NCBI GenBank assembly: GCA_005784505.1 | Contig: VCAZ01000022.1 | Span: forward strand, 1,529,695-1,593,694 | DNA: 64,000 nucleotides | From: Bagarius yarrelli | Lineage: Eukaryota > Chordata > Actinopteri > Siluriformes > Sisoridae | Direction: 5' to 3' | Shown: positions 12,901 through 25,879 of the stretch, piece by piece | How positions within the stretch are numbered: position 1 is the stretch's first letter | How the letters are laid out: every line of letters starts with the position of its first letter | Made by a program: the position numbers and the translations under genes | The notes under the pieces: model-generated | Seen by the model: only the letters and a program-made list of their open reading frames with translations | Told to the model about the DNA's origin: nothing | The model's database searches: none

Positions 12901-15573
12901 ACCCAAGGCCCTACAAAGCCCTACACCCAAGGCACACCCAGGCTAAACCCCCTAACCAAGGCCCTACACCCACACCAAGGCACTACCAACCCAAACCCTA
13001 CACCCACAAGGGCCTACACCCCTAAGGCACTAAACCCAAAGGCCTAAACCCAAGGCCCTACAAAGCCCAATGGCCCTACACACCCAAAGCCCTAAACCCA
13101 AAGCCCTACACCAAGCCCTACACCCAAGGCCCTACACCCAAGGCCCTACACCCAAGGCCCTACACCCAAGGCCCTACACCCAAGCCCCAATGCCCCTACA
13201 CCCGAGGCCTAACCCAAACCCTAAACCCCCAAAGCCCAGGCCCCCAAATAAACCAAAGGCCCTGACTGTCTACAGTTACTATTCCAGACTGGTGATATAG
13301 GACCGCTGTAACATTCAGACCTTTTACTATATCAGTATCATCTGTATACGTGTAAGCGACAAAAAACTCCTTATACTTATATACCTGCCTAATAATACAT
13401 CACTCTTACTGACAGAGACAATTCCTCTTACACGGCCACCCAGAATAGGTCTTTCTTAAAGGGTCTGTGAAGTGAAGGGTCCATGTCTCATTTACATATA
13501 CTGGCAGCTTAAGAGAAGCTTTACTAACGGTGGCTTGGGAGAATCTGAACCTTTATTTGAACTAACAGGCGACAAACCCCGAATAGTAGGCATGGATGAC
13601 CTACACGTCTTTTACTAAGGCTGAGACCACAACTACTTTATGAAAACTGACACGCACAGACACGAAAAACCTTTTACTGGGATTGTCAGCCATCCAGGAC
13701 AGACCTTTCAACACTACAGCTGACAGTCTGAGCTTGTTTACTGGAATATGTGGCACAGATGACAAGCCTCCTTCAGGAACACTGACAGCCGTATACACAC
13801 CTTTAAATTGACCGACCGGCAGGCAGAAGGACCATGTCTCCTTTATTGGACTGATACCGCTTTTCCACTGGGGGTAGTGCCGAAACCGGGCGGTAGTTTT
13901 TTTTTTCTCCAAAAACCAGAGGGCGGAGGCTTCACTACAGACTAGTTTTTAAAAGCCACTGGATTTCAGGTTAATTATTTAGCAGTGGTTAGAGATAGAG
14001 AGAGAAACGCTTTCTTCACCATCAGGTCGAGAGGAAAATTCGAGACAAACTAGGAAGTAGTGTTAAAAAAAAAAAAAAACGGTGTATATGAGAGGATGGA
14101 AAAATAGCAAAAGCGGTTGCTTATGTAAGGAAAAAAAGGGAAGTTGTAGCTCAGTGGTAAAGGAGGTCAATTCCCATTGCTGGGCCCCTGAGCAAGACCC
14201 TTAGCTGCTCAATTGGATAAAAAAAAGAATGTATTTGTAAGACGTTCAGAATTAGGGCATCGGCCAAATGCCAGGAATGTAAATGAAGATACGTTTTTTT
14301 TTTTTGGTTGCATGTTGGTCACTTAGACGTTTCTGCCCCTTGCCAGTGCAAACGCTAGCCGGTTCTAAACGAGTGCCACCCTTGCGCTGCTGTAAAGTGG
14401 TATATAAGAGACAGAAACGTCACCCCTTCACTGTACTGAGGGGGACAGAGACCACACACAGTTAATGGGAACTGACAGGCGCAGACACACCATTTCACTT
14501 GGGCTGACAAACAGGAAGAGCAGGTCTTCTTCAAAGGACCACGGAAAACAGAGCAAACATGGTGGGAATTTACGACATCTTTACTGGACTGACTTTACCG
14601 CCTACTTTTGAGTAAGTACATACGTTCCCGATCGTTAAAGGACATTTTATATAGTATAGTTACAGGTAGTATCAATGAAATTCAAACATACTACATCCAC
14701 CATGTTGAGATAGTCATGTGACGTGTTATCAAAACATACCTTCTCAAAACCCTTGTGTGCAATTAAACCACAAGGAACAACAGATTTTCACTTGAAAAAT
14801 GCAGCTTTTGTCTGTTTTCGTATATATATGACGAGTCTCCTCTCCCGCGGGCTCATGGGATATTAAAGGTTCCACTGTTTTTGGCATCCCAAGGATTTGG
14901 ACATACTACACGCCTCAGTTATATAGTGTGTGTGGTTTTGAATGGCGCCTTCGCTCATGTGAATAACAAATTTCTGATTGGCTAACAGCAAATGCACAGA
15001 CCGTCAGCGCTGCAACACTTCAGGTTTCAGTCTTATTAGAACAACTCATCTCTGGAAGTATATCAGATCAACTAATCCATCAACAGAGCGGATCTCAAGG
15101 ATGCTTTTAGTTTAGCAACCCGCATGCTAAAGCAAGCTACAAAAGCTAAAACGCATTTATGATTTATTAGAATGTGTAATTTTTTATTTCGTCAGTAAGT
15201 TACTGCTGACGTTAGACGAGACACTTGTTAAACTGGCAACAGAACAGGCAGTGTTTTGGTGCGGTTACCTGGAGATGCCGGGTCTTTATTCCGAGACGGT
15301 GGCTTCAGTCCAGAAGATAAGGCAGTATTATATATGCAGTATGTGGAGAGAAGTAAAAGTGGAGTTTTAACCTAAAAAAAATAATATATAATAATAATAA
15401 TAAACCAAGAGTAAATCGGAATTAGAGTTTTTATTTATCCTCACATTCCAAAAACTTTCTCTGTACCGTGTGTTTTTAAAGGTAAAATAAAGACGATGCA
15501 ATGAAATGTAAATTAGAGGACGGAATTACAAATTTCAGTAAAAAGTCCAGTTTATTGTTTCTAAAGCTTTTAT

Positions 15574-15622
<49 letters not shown>

Positions 15623-16762
15623 TAGATCTCTCCATCAATGATGGGATGTGATCAATTGTTTAAAATATTTAAAACTTTAATATCTTCTGACTATTTTTAA
15701 TAATCGGATTTTTATGAATAAAATCACTAGTTAATGTTTTCTCAGTTATATAAAATGATGAAATATTAAGGCAGTAAAAAGTAAAGCGCTTCACCACTGA
15801 TGCTCAGCCGTCAGGGTAAATTTTAACTTGGGGAAATAAAAATCAGGAATCTTTTGTATTTTGGTTTTGAGATTCTGCCTCAGGCAATAACAACATGCAC
15901 TCCCATATCTCCCATATCTGTTTTCCTTCGAAATAATAATAACACACACCTGAGCAGTGAAATTTTACACAAGGACAACCTGTCAGAGAAGCCCAGAGCT
16001 TTAAACCCCTAAGCCACCAATTTCCATTAAAAAAGAAAGACTGCAAACCAATCGATCGCCTTCAACAAAATGAACCTCACTGCAGGTGTGTACAGGTGTG
16101 TCCACGCAAGTCGAGGTTTACTGGTAGAAAAGCTTGTTGAATGAGAAGATCTGCCCAAATGCCTCTATCGACAAGATACAATTTGCCGGCTGGTTCCTGG
16201 TCTGATCTCAGTGTCTGATCTCGGTGTCTGACCCTGCAAATTCCTACAGCCAAGATCCAAAAATCTACAGCAAATCTTTCCTTATTAAACAGCAACATCT
16301 GGAATGTTTTCATATGGACGTGAGCTTAAGGGTTCACAAACCTTTGGCCATATTAGCCGAGTCTCCTTAGAGGTTCTCCATCCTGAGCCAAATATCCTGA
16401 CGCAGAGCTGACACAGATGCCTAATCTACCATCCGAGTCAAATCACCAGCATCTGTCAGCTCATTACAGCAGAGACTAACTGGAGTTCACACACATGGAG
16501 ACCAAAGACAGTCACAGACACCATGGCTTCATTCTTATTTTCCCATTAACTGGGAGGACAAATAGGATCTCTTTGCCCCCCCCCTCTCTTTTACAAACCT
16601 TCTCTCTCTTTTATCTCTTCTTTTTCTCTTTCTCTCTCTCGCTGTCTGTCCATCTGTATTTAAGTGTCAGTTTTAGTCGCTGACATGTTGCATATTTATC
16701 GCCTTTTTTAGGTCTCCTGGCATTAATTACGGTTCTGCAACTGAACATAATTGGTGTACTTA

Positions 16763-16798
<36 letters not shown>

Positions 16799-16835
16799 AC
16801 AAAATTTCACCTAGATGGCTCCTCTGGTTATTTTA

Positions 16836-16879
<44 letters not shown>

Positions 16880-17206
16880 AGAGTGCATTATAGCTGAACT
16901 GCAGTCATGTTGTATTAGCACAGCTTCTGACTATTAGTTCTAAAGTACTTCTCATACTGAACCCAGTCTATACCTCAACTGATGATCACACACTTTCACA
17001 CAGTCTGTGTGCGTGTGTGTGTGTGCGCGCGTGTTGGACGGTTGAGCAGATGCTGTAGATATTCATGCTTAGGTGGAAATTAGGATTAGCCTGAAGGTGT
17101 GTGTGTGTGTGTGTGTGGTGAAGTCATTAGGGAGTAATTACAGAGAATACTGAATGAATATTAATGACGAATCACATTTTATTCTTTCCCCTCTCACTCA
17201 CTCACA

Positions 17207-17252
<46 letters not shown>

Positions 17253-20200
17253 CAGGTGGAATTCCCTTCATTCTGACTGGAGAGTTGTTCGAACAGGCGT
17301 ATCGTCCTGCTGCATTCCTGGTTGCTGGAATCGTGAACTGGCTGGCAAACTTTATCGTGGGCCTCATCTTCCCTTTTATTCAGGTGTGTGTGTGTGTGTG
17401 TTTGTTTTAATACATGTTAACCAGCCCAGCAATAGTCTTCACACTGTTATAATAATATATAAACGTGTGTACTGACACATCCATATAAAAATAGATGCAG
17501 AAATCTTATTATCATAATACATCAACATAGATTATAAACCTTTTAACTGATATTAGTACAGATTTAACACGATACACTGTTACACACCAGTTCCCTCGTC
17601 ACTTTCCAGTCAGCCATTAATTACCCCCCCGGCATGTGCACCGCTGTACACACATGCGCAGTAATGAAAACGCCGTAAATTGATTATTTGATCTAAATGT
17701 TAGTGGTGTTTTTAATTGAGGTTCCGTTTCCTCTATAATATTTTTCATACTCAGTTGCCAAAAACCGAAAAGGGGCTGGTTAATCAGGCTTGAGGACATT
17801 TTTTATTAAAAAAAAAGGCTTTTTTTTAGCTAGCCTAACAACATACTCAAGCACTCTGAAATACTCAAGCACTCTGAAATAATCACCGCAGCTCCGTTCA
17901 TGTTGCTTTAAATCTCTTGGTCGCTTCACAAAGAAACTGCCCTCTATGGCATGTCCAAATACTCAATTTATATTACACCCTAAAAGGTCACGTTTATCTC
18001 GTACATTCTTGATGTCTTTTCATCTGTCTGATTCACCAACACGTTCTATACAACCTAAAGTTCTAGATTACTTCCTGCTTTGACGGCAGACAGACGAATC
18101 TGAGCGTTTTGGTAGCGCCGTTTTACTACAAATCATCAATTTGCTCCCCAGAATCCTGTGGATGAAGTTCAGTACTAAGGATAAACTTGAAGACCTGGAG
18201 TGGAAAAGCTTTGCATGATACGCCGTATGTCATTTAACAGTATTTAACGGGCAATTGCACGGAGACCAGTCCAGTGTGGAAGGATTTACACTCCGTAATC
18301 AGATTCACTCATTTACATGGGAAAACTTTCACTCAATCGGTTTGGGAAAAGGTTTTTCCCACGCTTCTCAACCCGAATATAATTTAGAGCGGTTTGGATT
18401 CACTTCTGTTCCGATTGGTCATTTAAACGGTTTGTAATCAGAAAACACTGCTCCATGTAAGCACACCAGATGATTCAATAACACTTCAAAAATTAAAACT
18501 AAATCTAACTTATCTTATAAAGCAGGGGGTCCCCAAGCACCGGTGGATCCTTTGGTTCCCGAGCCGCAAAGAAAATTATAGTTATTTTTCATTCATAAGT
18601 CTTTTGGATTTTATTTTGAAAAACGCCTGTTTCCGCCCTCGCCTCGCTACTGCACTCGACTCCGGCAAGCTATTTCACGCATCAGCGACACAATCTAACC
18701 CTTGAAAAAAATGGAGAACTTTTTCAGGAAGGAATGAGCAAACAATGGGACGGCACAAGAGTCACAGTCTGCCAGCAGAAAGAAAGAAATTGCTACCTGT
18801 TATTAGAACTGCCTGATATAAAGTGTAATTATTAAAAAATTATCAAATTTTTCGGTCCGTGGCAAAGTTTTCATGCATGAAACTGGTCCCTTGTACAAGA
18901 AAGGGTGTTTTCAAGTATGAATAAATTATCCTGTCTGATCAGTGAGCAGTTATTATATTCAGTGATAGGAAGTATAACAGTGTTATAAATAAACAGTGTT
19001 ACTAACAGCGTTACCTTTTTCAGTAACAAGGAAAACAAACGGATTTACCCCCACACACACACACAACACTGTTACCTGACTGACAATAAAATGTGTGTTA
19101 CTATAATTCAAGCAGTTTCTATGCAAGTAGACTATCTCAGCCAGAAACTAAACACACACACACACAAAAACCTCAGAATTAGGGCACTTGATATGTGCAG
19201 TGTAAATGCAGTCATTTTAGTTTCCTGGTGGAAATGAGAAACGGCGAAAGAATGATAGACAAGACAAACACAACATGCAAACATTGTAAAAAACGAACAC
19301 CGTACGCCTCTGCTAACACCAGCCGCATCGCTACTATTACAGACCATGCGCAAAATTCGGATGTGGCTGTGCGTGAAGCAGGATTTGATTTTAAAGAAAT
19401 TTTATTTCTTTAAAGTCGCTGCCACTCATCATACAACAAGTTGTGGAAATGCTACGGCTCACTCTTCACGTCCAAATAAGCAAGCCTTGAAAGATTACAA
19501 AGCAATTATATTTTACTCAAAGCAATTTACGACTACACTCTCAAGCCTGGAAAGGAATATCAGATTCCACCTCCATCACACACCACACAACATACTGAAC
19601 AGCCTGGAAACGAATGAATATCCGCTCCAGCCCACGTCACCTTCTGTGGGTGTTTACTAAACTGATTCTATCATCTCAAGATTTCTTCACCTTTTCTTCA
19701 TGTTTCGTGATGCTTCAGAGCAGCTTTTTCTTCCAATGCAGCGCTCGTCAGGTGAGCAGCTAGCATCGCGACAGCGTAGCATAAAGAGTGAGCCATCCAA
19801 AAACTCCACAATCCATCCTCATGTTATTATTGGCTGTGATTATTCTAATTTAGAAGATGAGGCCCAGCATGAGGTCTTGAATTAATCCAACATCGAGTGA
19901 GGAGTTATTATGAGAATAATGAAGATTTAATTCCTATTAACAAACATAATAAAAAGTCTTCTCATTATAAAGGACCCTTTCATTTCTTTAAGCCCTTTAA
20001 AGCCACATTAGACCATCATCATCATCATCATCATCACTATTATCCAATGCAGCGATTTATCTTTCTATCATATTCTAACCGTTGAGCTCAGCTACACTTT
20101 CTATTCACACTGTTTGTGTGTCAGCAGCCCTTGATTTAACCCCCAGTCATCCTTCATAAAATATAAACTCCTGCATTGGAACACCGAGAGACCAACAGTC

Positions 20201-21629
20201 TGCTACCGTATACACACACACACACCTTTACTTTTAGAGCACAAAGCTTAATAACAGTTCTGTGGAGACCACAAAGCATTCAGAGTTTATTAGCTCCAAC
20301 ATCAATTCAGTTACTCTCACTCACCCGAGAAAAAACCCCTGGACAGAGGTGGTGTTTTCAGGTGCACCCCAGACACTAACATTCAATAAATTCTCGGTAA
20401 ACCTGAAAAGGCTTCGTTTCTTTAGTGTCTTTCCTCTACTTTATCTATCTCTCTCTCTCTCTCTCTCTCTCTGTATATTTACACGTCCCTATCCAGAGCG
20501 ACTTACATTTGTCTCTTTTATACATCTGAGCAATTTGGGGTTAAGGGTCTTTCTCAGGGGTCCAGCAGTGGTGGTGGTGGGATTCAAACCCCGTTTTTTT
20601 TTTAATGAGCAGTCCAACACCTTAACCACTGCACCACCACTTCCCCATAAGGTCCCAATTTCCACTAAACAAAACATAAAAACCCAATTCATAAACAGAA
20701 TTTTGGATTCTCTCTACCGACATTATAGAATATATAAGCACAGGAATCTCGGGCCAAACTCCACATCCATTAGGGGCGGGAATCTCTCCATTCAGGCTGC
20801 GATCCAATTAAAAAATGATTATATATATATTTTTTTATTTAATGGCGATGGCCATATTGGATACGTTATCAGTAACTAAAACTAAGGCTTGACTGAAATC
20901 GCATACTACATTCAAGTAAGTACATATTCCCCAACTGTAGTAGCGCCTTCCCGTAGTAATAATGAAATTCAGACGCGCTACATCCGCCATTTTGATATCG
21001 TCACATGACGTACAACGTCACTGCAGCATGAATTTACAATTGGATAATATTTAACTTGGATCATTTTTTAGAACATTTATGACGAGTCGTCTGTCTCTAA
21101 TGGCACAGTGTCCGTGTGGGAGTAGATAAACATCTTGCCTTGGTTTTAATGAGTTTACGATTTTTTCCGTGATCTGCCATACCACAGCCGCCATCATACG
21201 TCTGTTACACCACAGACTGTCAGGGCGCTACACTCCCACGCTTTAGAGTTCCGCCGTTTGCGTTCTAGCATGAAATCAATTCATCTTTAGAAATGGAAAA
21301 TCGATTTTTGACATTTGTGAATCGAATCAGAAATGTTTGTGTTCTGCATCGCGATACATCCAACAAACAAACCCCCCCCCCATTCTTAATATCTATAAAG
21401 TTACAGACATCTCAGCTTTTACAGTATAAATTCATCTGTACCAGCTGTGCGTATAACTCTGCAGCTGATTATATGCCATATACTGCAGGGTATTTGCTTT
21501 GGTACCTCCAGCTGGTTGGGTAGTAAAAAATTCTTTTAAAGCAAATTCTTCACAGAGCACTTTTAAGAACGTCTCATCTCGCACAAAACAATCGGTTCTG
21601 TCACTCGGCCGCTCCGCGTGCGTGCGTGC

Positions 21630-21668
<39 letters not shown>

Positions 21669-22846
21669 TCTCTCTCTCTCCATCTCTGGACCAGCACCTG
21701 ACTTAATTCGCTCAGGCCTCTTCTTTTATTACTTACCCAAGCCCTCACTTGCACATCACTTCAATAACTTTGGTCAGTAACACGGCGCCTGGCTGACACG
21801 ATGATTCTTTGGAAATCTTCTGGGTTTTTAAAAAAAAATCTTTCTTTAAACTGACATTTCCTAATTTCACTTCTTCGGTTTGCCACCAGTTCCACCTCTT
21901 CACACGGAACAGAGTGAAATGGGTTTTTTAGATTTCCACCATTTAATTTAGATCTTGACTTGGGAGTAATTTGAGGACTGTATCTGCGTGTCCATTTATT
22001 TGCAGCCGAGTGTCCTGTTGTGAAGCTAGTATTGTCCACGGCGTAATTTTCCACCCTTAAACGCTACGTGGCGGCTAATGGCTTTTTATGGTAACTTTTA
22101 ACGTCGGTGATCTGGAGAATAGCTGGCATGACAAACATTCATCCAGCATTTTCTGGAGCATCTGTTATCATTGCTAAAGTCATAGAGGAGTATTTGGTCC
22201 TGAGTTTGTACACCAAAAAGATACTTTAGTTTTCTAGGTAGGACACCTAAATGGTGGTCATGTCCATTTCTTTGATTGTTTTTGACTGCTACAGCTTCAT
22301 TGAGCACTTAACAGACAGACAGACTCTTTTTACTTAAGGATAATTAAGTCAGCGGGAGACAGTGGGCTGCCATTCAGAAGGTCGCAAGTTTAAGCCCCAA
22401 CACTGTTGGGCCATTGAGCAAAAAGTTTGCTTCGCTGTAGGGATTTTGTATGATGACTGACCCTGTGCTCGGACACCTGCTGTCTAACAGGCTGTGAAAT
22501 AGGAACAATTTCAGGGAAGGAAACACAGAAGACTAAGGGCCGATTCACATATCCCGCCTGAAAACGTAAGGAAAATGCCCGATACGCCGCTTCTCCTACT
22601 TTTAAAAGTGGGTCGTTAGAAACAAGGAAATTACAACAAGGAAATTACAGCAATGGATTTTCACCTTTGCTGTCACTCTGCTATAAAATTTAATTACAAA
22701 GAAAAGAAACCAAAATGACAACCTCTCCTCCATTTTACTGCTGACGATGATGTGCGACAAAATGTTAATAACTCAGTGTGCCGTGGAAGCTACTGGGAAA
22801 AAAACAGCATGTCTCGACCTTAACCTCTAGAATTATAGCCCAACAG

Positions 22847-22880
<34 letters not shown>

Positions 22881-24125
22881 ACAAATACAGAGATTTTCCT
22901 CTGAATTTACTGAACCCAAACTCGGTTCAATTCTCTCTAAGGACCCAGTCAGCGATTAAATTAGGATTGTGATACGGGGGAGGGGCTGTTTGAACACTTC
23001 ATTATATGTATATAGATAGATAGAGAGAGAGAGAGAGAGAAAGAGAGAGAGCGGGAGCTACACGATGCGTTTTTTTCTTTCGAATTTTCGGTCATCATGT
23101 GATCTGACAATAACTTTAGAACTTTAACGTGTCACAGTCATCACATTACTGTAAAGTGAAAGTCGCATCAATCAAAAACCAGAACAGCCCCTGTGAGATA
23201 AACTGATCATTTCTAAATCCTGTCCCGACACTTACATTCACTCTGCTTAAATCAACAAAATGAAAGATAACGGACACACACACACACACACACACTCACA
23301 CTTTCTCTCTCTTCCCCTCTCTTGCTTCCATTCTCTCCCACTCTTTCTCTCTCTCTCTCTTTCTCATGTCGTTCACTTAACTTTCGTTCAGTTTTCACTT
23401 TTCTGACACCACTACAGAACCTGGACATACTGTTACAGTCACACTTCAGCAGCGGCCATCAGTTATCATGTATTAGAAAGATAATACTCGAATTAGATGT
23501 CAATAAAATATCGGCTTTGTGACAGGACTCAGCCCGGGACAGCCTGTCCATTTTAATCCCCGATTACAGCTCAGAATAGTGTGTGTGTGTGTGTGTCTTT
23601 AGTTCCGTTCAATTTCTATAGTGCTTTATACACTAGATATGAGCTCAAAGTATCTTTATATTGACATGAGAAAGAACCCTGGAGAGAACTCAATCGAGAA
23701 CCCCATCCTCATCTGGGTGACCCCGTAGAATGGGATTTATTGTTGGCGTATTATTGAAACGGGATTTTAAGGCAGTTAACAAGACTCCAGTTGGGTGAGG
23801 GTTTTTTTTTGATGGTAGTGTTTTTTAGGTGAGGTTTTTTGGTTTAATGGTAGAGTTTCATGGTTTACAATGTGGCTATTAGTAAAAGCAGTTTGCTCTA
23901 GAATTTTCCATCCCCTCAGTGTGACTGACTGCAAACCTGTTCCAAATATTTACAGAATAACAACCAAACTGCTCATCCAAGAGGCAGTGAGAAACCCTGA
24001 ACCAGTGGGAAAAGGTGTGCTAGCGGCGTCGTGGATGACATAAATATATATATATATATATATCTCTATATATATATATATATATATAATATAACAATAT
24101 ATATATAGAGATATATATAAGATAT

Positions 24126-24162
<37 letters not shown>

Positions 24163-25842
24163 TCTGGATATATTTTATTGAGACACACAAAGTGCATCTT
24201 GTGACATCAGGCTGGGTTTTTATAAAAGGAGAAAGAAAAATAAGATTCGCTTTTTTATTTTATTTATATACTTGGACACATGAAATAAGACCTTTAGGAT
24301 TTTTCTGTAAACACAAATCAATACTGAGCAGTCTTTGGGGGCAGGTTCCGATGGTCGATGAACTGCGTGCGTGTGTGTGTGTTGGTGAAAAAGGAAGGGT
24401 AACAGGTATTTTAGCCTTTGGAAGATTCATGTGTGAGAATCCCATAATAATAGAAACACATGACAGTTTAACCTTGTGGTAATCCTGTACAAGTGCAGAT
24501 TTGTGCCGGTGTGTGTGTGTGTGTGTGTGTGCAATTGAAACAAATTGAAATAGCCGGCAGTATGTGGTCACGTCGCCATAGAAACAGGTGATGTGAGGGT
24601 TTTGGTGGCTATGTGTAAATCATAAATACAGATGAGTTTGAGTTTGTTTCTGTTAAATAGTGCACTCGTATGTGTGTGTGTGTGTGTGAGAGAGAGAGAA
24701 AGAGAGAGAAAGAGATTTGCAAGGGTATAAGAGACTCTTGTTCACAGGCTTATTCTCTTGAATCAATAATGAGAGGATTTTCTGGTCATAAATCTGATAA
24801 ATCCTCATTAATCTCCCTGAGAGGTTGTGTGTAAACGGCTACACAATACCGTAGATTGCCGTTGTGTTAATCTGCCCGGGTTTCTGATGCACCACAACAA
24901 CCGCTTTCAATCCTTAAAAGAAAATGGCATCCAATTAGAACTGAAAGGAGATGTTTATATTCAGTACATTCGCTTTTCTGGGACGCCCTTTATCCAAATC
25001 CACTTACTTTTATCTCCTTTTTGAGTTTAACTGAGCAGTTAAGGGTTAAGGGGCCTTGCCCAGGGGCCCAGCGGTGGCAGCTGAACAACTGAGCTACCTC
25101 GTCAACCCTGTGCACTATTTACTTACAAATGGTAGCTCAGTGGTTAAGGTGTTGGACTGCTGATCAGATCATCAGACACCACCAAGCTGCCACTGCTGGG
25201 GCCCCTGAGCAAGGCCCTTAACCCTTAACTGCTCAGCTGGATCAACAAATAGAGATAATTGTTAAGTCGCTCTGAATAAGAACATCTGACAAATATATTT
25301 AACCAGAGTTAACGGGCTGTGATGTGAGAGCACATGACCTTTTATTCTATTACTATATGAATGAATTGCACATGGTATAAATACCGTCACCTGGTGCCCC
25401 AATACACCGTCAGATAAACATACACACACACACACACACACACACACTTCATTTCTCTGTGGATTATTTGTTGAAAGGCTTTTATAAATCTGTAACCTTC
25501 TACCTTCTTTTTTTACAACTTACCTAACAGATGTCAGGGACAGATTGTGCAGTGGTGTGTATGTGTTCATGAACATGTAATAGACACACATGATGTCACA
25601 GTTCTAATCAAGAGATTAGTTGTTTTAAGGTTACAGAATGATACGGTATGCGGTATGGATAGTTATATACACATCTTTACACAAAAGCAACAGTAATTTG
25701 GATGATAAAATATCAAATGAGTTAAAATGTGTAATGGATGTGGACATGGTAGCTGTCGTCCATATGTAGCTGTTGTGCATGTTCTAATTTCAGATCAGGC
25801 AATTTTCCTAATCCCGCCCCCTTTTCTCTGATCTAACTCGTT

Positions 25843-25879
<37 letters not shown>

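Larger units (their letters stand above)
11886..17255. other. slc2a9 intron C-D (5.4 kb)
   Basis: Contents are (CA)n right after the donor, the 14-bp minisatellite 12506-13262, a diffuse repeat region 13300-14600, a SINE 14141-14285, a dispersed-repeat copy 14605-15020, a (GACA)n run 15583-15621, and (AC)n, (GT)n and (CT)n runs from 16770 to 17250. No exon was recognised. Confidence 0.55.

Noticed and set aside
13070..13300. Pro/Lys-rich 76-residue frame
   Set aside because: It lies in the 14-bp minisatellite and its period explains the composition.
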